From positions 1 through 45,778 of the forward strand of contig NZ_LTDM01000010.1 in NCBI RefSeq assembly GCF_001940565.1: a stretch of DNA of 45,778 nucleotides, read 5' to 3'. Shown one piece after another: positions 17,191 through 25,517 of this stretch. Every line of letters starts with the position of its first letter. Position 1 is the stretch's first letter. The DNA is from Tissierella creatinophila DSM 6911 (GTDB taxonomy: Bacteria > Bacillota > Clostridia > Tissierellales > Tissierellaceae). A model generated the notes under the pieces. The model ran no database searches, was not told where the DNA came from, and was given only the letters and a program-made list of their open reading frames with translations. Both the position numbers and the translations under genes were made by a program.

Positions 17191-18261
17191 ATGTCTGATT
17201 CTATTGTGACTTTAATTGATGTTGAGAAAAGTTTTGGGAAAAACAAGGTTGTAAAAAAAATGAATATTGAAATAAAAGAAGGAGAATTTTTGACTCTTCT
17301 CGGTCCTTCAGGGTGTGGGAAAACTACTACTCTTAGAATGATTGCAGGATTTGAAGAAGCTTCTTCTGGAATTATTATGGTTCAGGGAGAAAGTATTGAA
17401 GATAAGGAACCTTTTGAAAGAGAGGTTAATACAGTCTTTCAGAATTATGCTCTTTTTCCACATATGAGTGTATTTGATAATATAGGGTATGCACTTAAAA
17501 TTAGGAAAAAGCCAAAAAATGAAATTACTAAAAGGGTTAATGAAATGTTAGATCTTATCCAGCTAAAAGGATATGAAAACAGGAAGCCGGATGCTCTCTC
17601 TGGAGGTCAAAAGCAAAGAGTTGCAATTGCAAGAGCACTTATAAATAATCCGAAAGTTTTGCTTCTTGATGAGCCCTTAGGTGCTTTGGATCTTAAGCTT
17701 AGAAAGCAGATGCAGGTAGAGCTTAAAAGATTGCAGAAGAAGCTTGGAATTACATTTATTTATGTAACTCACGACCAAGAAGAAGCTCTTACAATGAGTG
17801 ATAGAATAGCAATAATGAATGAAGGGGTAATAGAACAACTTGCAACTCCTAGTGAGATTTATGACAGACCAATTACTAAATTCGTGGCAGGTTTTATTGG
17901 GGAGTCTAATATTTTTGATGGTAAGGTTATTGAAGTGCATGATGAAATTTTAGTTATTGAAAATTCAGCAGGTACAATAATGGCAAAGGGAAGTGGATTC
18001 AAGGTTGGTGAAATTGTCCATGTTTCAATAAGACCAGAGTATGTAAAAGTGAGTATTGATCCTGTAGAAGGGTTTAATCTTAAGGGTACTGTTAGGGATT
18101 TTTTATACATGGGAACTGTTGTTAATACGGTTATTGATTTGAAAGATAATACTGAAATAAAATATTCTCGATTTGAGAAAGATGATGATTTTAAAGAGAG
18201 AGATTCTGTAAATATATACTGGAATCCTGAAAAAGCAGTAGTTATTAAGTATAAGAAATAG
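17191..18261 (+). CDS. potA: Pot-type ABC importer, ATP-binding protein (probable Amadori-product transporter)
   Basis: 356 residues, PotA-like by length and motifs: Walker A GPSGCGKT, signature LSGGQKQR, Walker B LLLDEPLGALD, and a C-terminal TOBE-type domain from about residue 240. By family it energises spermidine/putrescine uptake. Here it heads a run of genes continuing into frlB, frlC and frlD, so the imported substrate is more likely a sugar-amine conjugate such as fructoselysine (inference). Isoleucine codons are mostly ATT (7 of the first 8), unlike the upstream operon. The start follows GAGAGGTGAAAG. Confidence 0.9.
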   Translation: MSDSIVTLIDVEKSFGKNKVVKKMNIEIKEGEFLTLLGPSGCGKTTTLRMIAGFEEASSGIIMVQGESIEDKEPFEREVNTVFQNYALFPHMSVFDNIGYALKIRKKPKNEITKRVNEMLDLIQLKGYENRKPDALSGGQKQRVAIARALINNPKVLLLDEPLGALDLKLRKQMQVELKRLQKKLGITFIYVTHDQEEALTMSDRIAIMNEGVIEQLATPSEIYDRPITKFVAGFIGESNIFDGKVIEVHDEILVIENSAGTIMAKGSGFKVGEIVHVSIRPEYVKVSIDPVEGFNLKGTVRDFLYMGTVVNTVIDLKDNTEIKYSRFEKDDDFKERDSVNIYWNPEKAVVIKYKK

Positions 18262-18274
18262 TGTGGAGGACGAT

Positions 18275-19144
18275 ATGAATCGAAAAAACAAATTTAAACG
18301 AAAAACGCTGCCAGCATTAGCTATGGCAGGACCTGTTTCCTTATGGATGATTTTATTTGTAACATTGCCTATGTTGTATATTATCTATATTAGCTTCATG
18401 TCCAGAGGGGTTTTTGGTGATGTTGTTTATAACTTTTCATGGGATAGTTATAAAACATTGTTGGACACTACATATTATAAGGTTATAGTTAAGTCAATAA
18501 GGGCAGCAGCGATAACAACGGTGCTGTGTTTAATTATAGGATATCCATTTGCATATTATATTGCAAAAAAGCCAAAGGAAGTTGCTTCAAAGCTTATAAT
18601 GCTGATTATGATTCCGTTTTGGACAAACTCTTTAATGAGACTTAATAGTTGGCTACTGTTGTTTCAAACAAGCGGACCTATAAACAGGTTTCTTCAAAAT
18701 ACAGGTTTTATAGATGCACCCATAAACTTTGTATATACTGATGGTCTTGTGATGCTAGGTTTGATAACAAGCATGCTTCCATTTGCAGTTCTTCCCATGT
18801 ACAGTTCAATTGAAAAATTAAGCAAATCTCTTTTAGAAGCATCTGCAGATCTTGGAGCTTCAAGGCGTACTACCTTTTTAAGAATAACATTGCCACTTAC
18901 TTTTCCGGGAATCTTCTCCTCAATAATATTGGTATTTATTCCTTCACTTGGAATATATACAGTAACGGATATGCTCGGTGGTGGAAAGGTCTTATACATA
19001 GGTAATATTATAAAAAATCAGTTTGGAGCAATAAGAAATTGGCCACTTGGAGCGGCTCTTTCCGTACTTTTGATTGTCATAACAGGACTGCTTATTTTTA
19101 TATACACCAGATTTGCTAAGATTGAAGACATGGAGGTGTTATAA
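18275..19144 (+). CDS. potB: Pot-type ABC importer, permease 1
   Basis: The first of two permeases of the importer, PotB-like. I prefer ATG 18275 because GGAGG lies 5 nt upstream; a GTG at 18263 overlaps the preceding region without a site. Six helices are visible, and the ATPase-contact loop is EASADLGASRRTTFLRITLP. It lies directly after the ATPase gene and 0 nt before permease 2. The cassette order potA-potB-potC-potD is that of typical polyamine importers. Confidence 0.9.
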   Translation: MNRKNKFKRKTLPALAMAGPVSLWMILFVTLPMLYIIYISFMSRGVFGDVVYNFSWDSYKTLLDTTYYKVIVKSIRAAAITTVLCLIIGYPFAYYIAKKPKEVASKLIMLIMIPFWTNSLMRLNSWLLLFQTSGPINRFLQNTGFIDAPINFVYTDGLVMLGLITSMLPFAVLPMYSSIEKLSKSLLEASADLGASRRTTFLRITLPLTFPGIFSSIILVFIPSLGIYTVTDMLGGGKVLYIGNIIKNQFGAIRNWPLGAALSVLLIVITGLLIFIYTRFAKIEDMEVL

Positions 19145-19966
19145 GTGAGAGTTTCAAAAATACAAAAGAGAAAAAGATGGCAAGGGCTAGTTGGTACAAT
19201 TTATTCAGTAGCTATATATACAATATTATATATTCCGGTATTAGTAATGATGATATTTTCATTTAACAATCAAAGATATAATTATTACTGGAATGGTTTT
19301 ACAACTCAGTGGTATACAAAACTATTCACTAATTCTGCTGTAATAGATAGTCTTTGGTACTCAGTGATAATTGCAGTATTAGCAACTGTAATTTCAGTTA
19401 CTATAGGCACAATAGGTGCTCTTGGGCTGAAAAAATATGAATTCAAAGGAAGGAAATTCGTTAATAACATGCTTTATATACCAATAATAGTTCCTGAAAT
19501 TGTTCTAGCAGTTGCACTACTTATCATATTTATGAAAGTAGGATTTGCTCTTGGAATGGGAAGTATATTGATAGGACACTGTACTTTCTGCATACCTTAT
19601 GCACTAGTTACAATCAAGGGGCGTATAAGTGGTGATGGTTATAGTCTTGAAGAGGCATCCTTAGACTTGGGAGCCAACAGGATTCAGACATTTATTAATA
19701 TTACTCTTCCAAGTATTATGCCAGGAGTAATGAGTGCGGCATTTTTGTCATTTACTCTTTCAATAGATGATATTGTGATGAGTAATATGCTAGCAGGTTC
19801 AAAGAGTTCTACATTGCCGGTTTTGATTCTCTCAATGAATAAGTCAGGTATTACTCCTGATATTAATGCACTAACCACAATTATGATTCTAGTCATTGTA
19901 ATATCAATGGTTTTGAATAAAGCAATTAAAAATATGTTGAAAAAAACAAAAAACACGGAGGGATAA
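19145..19966 (+). CDS. potC: Pot-type ABC importer, permease 2
   Basis: 273 residues, PotC-like. GTG start immediately after the upstream TAA, with GGAGGTG inside the end of potB. Six helices, and the coupling loop EEASLDLGANRIQTFINITL is intact. It pairs with PotB to form the channel. One base separates it from the binding-protein gene. Confidence 0.9.
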   Translation: MRVSKIQKRKRWQGLVGTIYSVAIYTILYIPVLVMMIFSFNNQRYNYYWNGFTTQWYTKLFTNSAVIDSLWYSVIIAVLATVISVTIGTIGALGLKKYEFKGRKFVNNMLYIPIIVPEIVLAVALLIIFMKVGFALGMGSILIGHCTFCIPYALVTIKGRISGDGYSLEEASLDLGANRIQTFINITLPSIMPGVMSAAFLSFTLSIDDIVMSNMLAGSKSSTLPVLILSMNKSGITPDINALTTIMILVIVISMVLNKAIKNMLKKTKNTEG

Positions 19967-19967
19967 T

Positions 19968-21032
19968 ATGAAAAAAACAATTTCTATTCTTTTAACCATG
20001 GTTTTAATCATGGGTATTTTCACAGGCTGTGCAGATAAAAATACTGGTTCTGGTAGTGATAGTGGTAAATCAGGCTCAAGTAAAGAGCTCAATATTTATA
20101 TGTGGCAACAGTATATATCTGATGATTTGATTGCTAAATTTGAAGAGGAAAACAATGTAAAGGTGAATTTATCGTACATGAGTGACAATGCAGATGCAAT
20201 AACAAAGCTTACTGCAGGTGGCGGACAAGAGTATGACCTTATAATGACAAGTGATGCTTATATGGAATCACTTATAAAAGGCGACTATATTGAGAAGATA
20301 AACTTTAAAAACATACCAAATGCATCCAATATTAATGAATCGTACTGGACTGCTAAAGAATACTGCGTACCATATCTTATGAATTATGTTTATATAATTT
20401 ATAATAAGGATAAAAGTCCTGTTGAAATCAAGAGCTACAATGATCTTATAGACCCTGCATTAAAGGGACAGATAGCTTCAATAGATGGAGCTAGAAACCT
20501 ATTTCCTATAGCACTTATTGCACTTGGATATGATCCTAACTCAACAAAGGAAAGTGAAATAGCAGAAGCTTATGAGTGGCTGACAAAATACAACGAAAAT
20601 ATTGTAGCATATGGAAATGCTGAACAAAATCTTGTAAATGGAACTGCATCTGTGGCACTTACTTTTGACGGAAATGCTTCATGGGCTATGTCAGAGCTTG
20701 GAGAAAAGAATAATCTTGTAATAGCTGATTTTGAAAAAGATCCAGTACAACTTGGTTTTGATCTTTATGTAATACCAAAGGGAGCTAAGCATGTAGACCT
20801 TGCAGAAAAATTTCTAAACTACATAACTGACCCTCAGATTATGGCTAAAAATCTTGTAGAATATCCATATTCATGTCCTAATGATGCAGCAGTTGAGGCG
20901 GCTTCTGACGCTTACAAAAATGACCCTGCAAGAGATTTTGACTACAAGAAAAATGTGTTTTTCCAAGAAGATGTTGGAGAAGCAATAACAATATACAATG
21001 ATTATTATCAAAAATTAAAAGTTGGAAAATAA
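19968..21032 (+). CDS. potD: Pot-type substrate-binding lipoprotein
   Basis: 354 residues. The N-terminal signal ends in the lipobox FTGC (Cys near residue 21), followed by a Ser/Gly-rich linker, so it is a membrane-anchored lipoprotein. The mature part has PotD features such as LNIYMWQQYISDDLIAKFEE and YDLIMTSDAYMESL. PotD proteins bind spermidine or putrescine; with frl genes downstream the ligand may be a fructosamine instead. The pocket residues cannot be judged without an alignment. The start follows CGGAGGGATAAT. Confidence 0.9.
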   Translation: MKKTISILLTMVLIMGIFTGCADKNTGSGSDSGKSGSSKELNIYMWQQYISDDLIAKFEEENNVKVNLSYMSDNADAITKLTAGGGQEYDLIMTSDAYMESLIKGDYIEKINFKNIPNASNINESYWTAKEYCVPYLMNYVYIIYNKDKSPVEIKSYNDLIDPALKGQIASIDGARNLFPIALIALGYDPNSTKESEIAEAYEWLTKYNENIVAYGNAEQNLVNGTASVALTFDGNASWAMSELGEKNNLVIADFEKDPVQLGFDLYVIPKGAKHVDLAEKFLNYITDPQIMAKNLVEYPYSCPNDAAVEAASDAYKNDPARDFDYKKNVFFQEDVGEAITIYNDYYQKLKVGK

Positions 21033-21057
21033 AATAGATAGCTAGGAGATTATGATA

Positions 21058-22053
21058 ATGTTAAAATTTGAAGAACAAAAGAAGTTGGATAGCGTAAATG
21101 GTGCGTTGGCCATTAGAAGTGAAATAGAGTCTATTGTAGATGAAATATGTAAAAAAGGATATAAAAATATATGCTGGCTTGGTATAGGCGGAACATATGC
21201 ATCCTGCCTACAAGCTGAGGTGCACATGAAGGAAAGATCTTCAATAGATTTCTTTGTTGAAAATGCAGCAGAATACATTTTAACAGGAAATAAAAAGGTA
21301 GGGGAAGGTACAATAGTAATCATATCTTCTGTTACCGGAAGAACTACAGAAATGATTGATGGAGTGAAAAAGGCTAAGGAAGCAGGTGCTGAAGTAATTG
21401 GCTTTGTAGATTATGCTGACACAGAACTGGCTAAAATGTCAGATCACCTTATTTCATATCCAGAAAATGAGCAGCTTAAATTCTTTATGGCAGCTGACAG
21501 ATTTATGTATAATGCGGGAGAATTTAATGAGTACGATGAACTTTATGCTGAGCTTGATGAACATCTTGCCCGCGGACTTGTAGAAGTTGAAAAATCAGCT
21601 GATGAACTTGGAGAAAGTATAGCAAGAAAGCATATGAACGATAGTATTCATTATTTTGTTGGAGCAGGGAATCAATATGGAGCAACATATTCCTATGCCA
21701 TGTGCTACTGGGAAGAGCAGCATTGGATAAGAACAAAATCCATTCACAGTGCAGAATTTTTCCACGGTATGTTTGAAATTGTAGATAGAGATACGGCAGT
21801 CACAGTTTTTGTTGGAGAGGATTCTCAGAGGAAACTTAGTGAAAGGGTGGCAAAGTTTTTACCAAGAATATGCGGAAACTATAACATAATTGACACAAAG
21901 GATTATGAACTGATAGGTATAAGTGAAAAGTTTAGGGGACATCTTTCTCATCTTTTAATGAGAGTAATAACTTCAAGAATAGACGTTCACATAGAAAAAC
22001 TAAACTGTCATCCAATGGAGATAAGAAGATATTACAGACAGCTTGATTATTAA
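21058..22053 (+). CDS. frlB: FrlB-like fructosamine-6-phosphate deglycase (SIS domain)
   Basis: A double-SIS-domain protein of about 331 residues. FrlB splits fructoselysine 6-phosphate into glucose 6-phosphate and lysine. First SIS motif: WLGIGGTYASCLQAEVHMK; then IISSVTGRTTEMIDGVKKA; second domain: HSAEFFHGMFEIVDRD. The tail RRYYRQLDY matches the RRYY(x)nY end I recall from E. coli FrlB. I prefer ATG 21058 (9 nt after AGGAG) over 21052. Adjacent frlC and frlD homologues support the role. Related deglycases act on glucoselysine or fructose-asparagine, so the exact substrate is open. Confidence 0.82.
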   Translation: MLKFEEQKKLDSVNGALAIRSEIESIVDEICKKGYKNICWLGIGGTYASCLQAEVHMKERSSIDFFVENAAEYILTGNKKVGEGTIVIISSVTGRTTEMIDGVKKAKEAGAEVIGFVDYADTELAKMSDHLISYPENEQLKFFMAADRFMYNAGEFNEYDELYAELDEHLARGLVEVEKSADELGESIARKHMNDSIHYFVGAGNQYGATYSYAMCYWEEQHWIRTKSIHSAEFFHGMFEIVDRDTAVTVFVGEDSQRKLSERVAKFLPRICGNYNIIDTKDYELIGISEKFRGHLSHLLMRVITSRIDVHIEKLNCHPMEIRRYYRQLDY

Positions 22054-22079
22054 TAGCTATCTATAAGTTGTAAATTACT

Positions 22080-22119
22080 AAAGCAGGCTGCTTCTTTATT
22101 ATGAAGGAGCCTGCTTTTT
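22080..22119 (+). terminator. Terminator/attenuator inside the frl cassette
   Basis: AAAGCAGGCT (22080-22089) pairs with AGCCTGCTTT (22108-22117), followed by T. An inner CTTC/GAAG pairing extends the stem. It stands between frlB and frlC on the coding strand, so transcription of frlC and frlD would be reduced or need readthrough or a promoter of its own. Confidence 0.75.
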
Positions 22120-22140
22120 AAAATTGGAAAGGAAGACATT

Positions 22141-22962
22141 ATGGAGATTGGAATGTTCACGTCAGGATATCAGCGAAGTGATATAGAGGATATCTTTAGA
22201 GATGCCAAAAAATTTGGATATGACTATATTGAATTATGGGGAGGGCGACCACATGCTTTTCCCTATGACATTAAGAGAGGGCAAATAGATAATTTGTTGA
22301 ACCTTCGGGACAAATACGAAATTCCTATAAAGGTATACACGCCAGAGCACAATGCTTATCCATATAATTATATGATTGGTGATGAATATCAAAGAAAAGA
22401 ATCAATAGAATATCTTAAAACAGCAATTGAGATGGGAAAGGCTCTTGGTGCAGAGTATACTGTAATATCAGCCGGTCATGCCGGATATGAAGCTACTAGA
22501 AGGGAAATATGGGAAAGATTGTACAAGAGTATTAGGGAGTTGGTGGATTATGCACAAGAAAAAGAGCATATACTTCTTATTGAAGCTCTTACTCCATTTG
22601 AATCTAATGTATGCACAACAGCAAATGATCTTTGTGATATAGTTGAATCCATTGATTCTCCATATTTTGGAGCAATGTGTGATATCGTTCCCCCTTATGT
22701 GCAGAATGAAAGTATAATGAGTTATTTTAAGAAACTTGGAAAGAGTCTTAAACATTTGCATATAATCGACAGTGATGGAAAAAGCGACACTCACTTTATT
22801 CCAGGAGATGGGAATATTCCTCTTAAGGAACTTATTGCAGAAATATACGATAGTGGGTATGATGGAGCGGCAACGATTGAACTTGTCACAGCATATATTA
22901 ATGAACCATCTCTTTATGCAAAATTAGCAATAGAGAGATTTAATAAAATAACAGAACGTTAA
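22141..22962 (+). CDS. frlC: FrlC-like fructoselysine 3-epimerase (psicoselysine epimerase)
   Basis: 273 residues, TIM-barrel sugar epimerase. FrlC interconverts psicoselysine and fructoselysine so both isomers enter the pathway. Several stretches match E. coli FrlC as I remember it: IELWGGRPHAF, YPYNYMIGDE, LTPFESNV, the HLHIIDSDG metal-site region and TIELVTAYINEPSLYA. Glu and His metal ligands lie in IEALTPFE, CDIVPPY and HLHIIDSD. The start follows GGAAAGGAAGAC. It lies after a terminator-like hairpin and 6-15 nt before frlD. Confidence 0.9.
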   Translation: MEIGMFTSGYQRSDIEDIFRDAKKFGYDYIELWGGRPHAFPYDIKRGQIDNLLNLRDKYEIPIKVYTPEHNAYPYNYMIGDEYQRKESIEYLKTAIEMGKALGAEYTVISAGHAGYEATRREIWERLYKSIRELVDYAQEKEHILLIEALTPFESNVCTTANDLCDIVESIDSPYFGAMCDIVPPYVQNESIMSYFKKLGKSLKHLHIIDSDGKSDTHFIPGDGNIPLKELIAEIYDSGYDGAATIELVTAYINEPSLYAKLAIERFNKITER

Positions 22963-22977
22963 GGAGATATGGAAGAA

Positions 22978-23766
22978 ATGATAAAGATAGCAGCAGTTGG
23001 TGATAACTGCATAGATGTTTATGATAGAACCGGTGAGACTTTCCCTGGTGGGAATCCAGTTAATGTAGCAGTATATATCAAAAGGATGAATGGAAATTCA
23101 TCATATACAGGTGTTGTAGGGACTGACGATTATGGTAAGTTTATGATTGAAGCCATATCAGCAAAAGGTGTAGATACATCCCATATAAAAGTACTCGATG
23201 GAAAGACGGCAGTTACACATGTTGAAATCGAAAATGGTGATAGAATCCTAGGTGATTATGAAGAAGGTGTTATGGCAGATTTTAAACTTACAGAAGAGGA
23301 TATAGATTTTTTATGTAGCCATGATCTAGTTGTAACTGGGATATGGGGAATGATAGAATCTGAACTTCATAAAATTAAAGAAAGAGGGGTACCTGTTGCT
23401 TTTGATTTTGCAGATAGGTTTGATCATGAGATAACACATAAGGCTATTCCATATGTAGACTATGCATTTTTCTCCAATGATAGCAAAAGTGATGAAGAAT
23501 TGCATGAATTTATGAAATCTATCAAAGAAAAAGGTCCAAGAGTGGTAGTTGTTACTAGGGGGGAAAAAGGTAGTATTGCTTATGATGGCAATGAGTTCAC
23601 TAAGTTTGGAATAAAAGAGTGTGAAGTAATAGATAGCATGGGCGCAGGAGACAGTTATATAGCTGGATTTCTTATGGCAATTCTTGAAGGAAAATCTATT
23701 TTAGAGTGTATGGAAAAAGGAGCACTTAGTAGTAGCATAACAATAGGATATTATGGCGCTTGGTAA
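22978..23766 (+). CDS. frlD: FrlD-like fructoselysine 6-kinase
   Basis: A PfkB-family sugar kinase of about 262 residues that phosphorylates fructoselysine, making the FrlB substrate. Motifs: AAVGDNCIDVYDRTGETFPG, GGNPVNVAVYIKRM, GDYEEGVMADF and the catalytic DSMGAGDSYIAGF with its Asp. The C-terminus YYGAW nearly equals the YHGAW end of E. coli FrlD. I prefer ATG 22978, which gives MIKIAAVGDNC and aligns with that protein; ATG 22969 is only 2 nt from AAGGAG. Its end overlaps the next ORF. Confidence 0.9.
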   Translation: MIKIAAVGDNCIDVYDRTGETFPGGNPVNVAVYIKRMNGNSSYTGVVGTDDYGKFMIEAISAKGVDTSHIKVLDGKTAVTHVEIENGDRILGDYEEGVMADFKLTEEDIDFLCSHDLVVTGIWGMIESELHKIKERGVPVAFDFADRFDHEITHKAIPYVDYAFFSNDSKSDEELHEFMKSIKEKGPRVVVVTRGEKGSIAYDGNEFTKFGIKECEVIDSMGAGDSYIAGFLMAILEGKSILECMEKGALSSSITIGYYGAW

Positions 23767-24124
23767 GCCTGTAAAAAAACTATTCTTAATTTTAGGTATA
23801 GCCCTTTCTATAATTTCTAAAATTCTTCAAATAGGCTTTAAGTCCATCTGGGGCGATATTTTAATTCTTCCTGCAGCTACAATGTTTGTTTTGGCAATAC
23901 TGTTTTACTGGCCAAGATATGCATATTATTTAAAACAGGATAGCACAAAAAATATAGCTAAGGTATTTGCATTGTTTTGTTGTTTATCTGTTTTAAGTTT
24001 TCAAATTTTTACAATGATATCTTTTGGTAAAAAAATGTCCATAGGATATATATTTATATTTCCACTCTTAGTCTTTACTTGCTTAAGTATTTATTTTTGG
24101 TTTTATTTATCAAAAGAAAAATAA
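23753..24124 (+). CDS. Small hydrophobic membrane protein, unknown
   Basis: 123 residues with about four hydrophobic segments (near 9-25, 36-52, 68-88 and 98-117) and a basic N-terminus. It overlaps frlD by 14 nt in another frame. No good ribosome site precedes the ATG, and the true start may lie within the overlap region. I do not recognise a family. It marks the end of the acquired cassette and may be a resident gene cut at its 5' end. Confidence 0.5.
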   Translation: MALGKPVKKLFLILGIALSIISKILQIGFKSIWGDILILPAATMFVLAILFYWPRYAYYLKQDSTKNIAKVFALFCCLSVLSFQIFTMISFGKKMSIGYIFIFPLLVFTCLSIYFWFYLSKEK

Positions 24125-24227
24125 TATTACTACAAAATCCCAGATGTTTTTTATTTTAGATAGTTTTAGAATCATTTATAAGATACAATTAAAAAGATAA
24201 ATAGGAATTTATGGAGGTGTATCAAAA

Positions 24228-24563
24228 ATTTCTAAACATGAGTTTGGTATTATGCAAAAAAATCCAAAAAGTGAAGAAAGGTTTGATTCTTATGAACCGC
24301 AGAAATATGATTGTATTCAGATTGATGATGATTTAATTGAGCTAATTATGATGGAGTTGCAAAGTGTAGATTGCTATTGGCATACTCTGCAAAGAATGGA
24401 AAAAGGACTTGCCTATTGTGGCATAACTCTTATACCACCTAAATCAATGAATGCATTTATAAAGGTCTTATCTTCTCATAACTCAAATGCTTATATTCCT
24501 TTGATTTCTTTAGCTAATCAAGCAGAAGAAAATGGAAAATATATAATCCATTATGGAATCTAA
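24228..24563 (+). CDS. Conserved-looking hypothetical protein with ATT in the start position
   Basis: The frame runs upstream of the first ATG (24252). A clear GGAGGTG site (24213-24219) is followed 8 nt later by ATT TCT AAA CAT GAG, giving a start like (M)SKHEFGIMQKNPK. ATG 24252 has no site. The 111-residue product is soluble and acidic, with FDSYEPQKYDCIQIDDDLIE and CYWHTLQRMEKGLAYCGITL. It resembles small immunity-type or stress hypotheticals seen near toxin islands, but I cannot name it. Either ATT initiates weakly or an ATG start was lost. It lies in a decaying island. Confidence 0.5.
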   Translation: MSKHEFGIMQKNPKSEERFDSYEPQKYDCIQIDDDLIELIMMELQSVDCYWHTLQRMEKGLAYCGITLIPPKSMNAFIKVLSSHNSNAYIPLISLANQAEENGKYIIHYGI

Positions 24564-24582
24564 ATTTAGTGAGGTTAATAAA

Positions 24583-24741
24583 ATGGCAAATAATAATCTA
24601 TTTCATCGTTTCTGTGCCTTATCATTTTCAAAGGATGCAATAGGATTAGAACGGATTGGTAGGGATGCGACATATTTCTGTTATCCCAGTTCCAATCTTT
24701 ATGATTATTTTTGGAGTTTTATGGAGAAATCATCCTCCTAA
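24583..24741 (+). pseudogene. Unknown ORF, probably truncated
   Basis: The ATG at 24583 follows TGAGG at 8 nt and gives MANNNLFHRFCALSFSKDAI, then 33 more residues to TAA. The last third overlaps, in another frame, a clear SdpI-family fragment, so the two were probably joined by deletion near 24650-24700. No family recognised. Confidence 0.35.
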
Positions 24742-24826
24742 AGGTATAAATTGGATATACGGATATAGGACAACGAGGTCAATGCAAAATGATGATACAT
24801 ATAATGAGAAAAGATACTTTGCCTGA
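24665..24826 (+). pseudogene. SdpI-family immunity/membrane protein fragment
   Basis: This frame encodes a membrane helix (VIPVPIFMIIFGVLW) followed by RNHPPKGINWIYGYRTTRSM, the signature of SdpI-type proteins (YGYRT, then SMxNxxTW). It stops at TGA exactly where a Trp is usual: the codons continue AGKKV past the stop. SdpI confers immunity to the SdpC cannibalism toxin in Bacillus. Here the N-terminus, the rest of the C-terminus and the reading frame are lost. Confidence 0.6.
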
Positions 24827-25254
24827 GCAGGTAAAAAAGTTTCTGTTAGATAAAAATATAGAAAAAGCAACAATAAAGTGTTTTTGTAGCTAATGGATGG
24901 AAAAATGCAGATGCTCTTATAGGCGGATATTTTGCCGCTATAAAAGATGCAGAAGATCTTGAGAACTGGGAGAACCTGCCAGATTTTTCATTCAGTATTG
25001 ATTTGGGTTTTATAGATAAGAACAATAAATATACTCCTCTTAAAGATTATCAAGGTAAAAACTTTAATAATGATTATATATTTCATAACCCGAACTCAAG
25101 CGAAGTTTTCTTCTTTTATAATGGATTTTTAAGTCTTCCTGTTGAAGGACCTATGGATTATATGTTTGATAAAAATGGAAGGTATTATGATCACGGTGAT
25201 TTGATGTTCTAGAAGTACACAGACTTGGAGGAGTTACTAGAAAGGGAAAGATAA
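24804..25254 (+). pseudogene. Frameshifted hypothetical gene
   Basis: Two frames join into one protein if one T is removed from the T5 run at 24881-24885: frame one gives RKDTLPEQVKKFLLDKN up to IKC and stops at 24891, and frame two continues FVANGWKNADALIGGYFAAI through to DHGDLMF. The second frame meets TAG at 25210, after which KYTDLEELLERER stays open to TAA at 25252, so a nonsense change is also likely. No family recognised. The joint with the SdpI fragment (24792-24850) is unclear. Confidence 0.5.
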
Positions 25255-25265
25255 ATTATTGTATT

Positions 25266-25517
25266 TTAAGCAACTCTTGTGTAAGTATGATAAAGACAAT
25301 TAAACACAGGAGTTGATTTTATTTTAATATCTTTAGCATCTACAGGTATATATTTAGGCTTTCTAATAGGAGTTTCACAATTAATAGCTTGATGAGTACG
25401 ATTAGTATTATAATAATTATGAATATATTCACCTAGTAACTTCTCAAGATGATTTTCATTAAAAGGAATAATATGATCTAATAATTCTATGCTTATAATT
25501 CCATTAAATTCCTCCAC
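25266..25517 (-). pseudogene. Integrase-core transposase, C-terminal fragment
   Basis: 83 residues on the minus strand, with LDHIIPFNENHLEKLLGEYI and HNYYNTNRTHQAINCETPI. These match the end of IS481/IS3-like transposases (LDH, then YYN.NRTH, then TP). The catalytic Asp residues and the whole N-terminal half are absent upstream (25518-25600). It is a dead remnant, unrelated to the IS3 copy at the window start. Confidence 0.75.
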
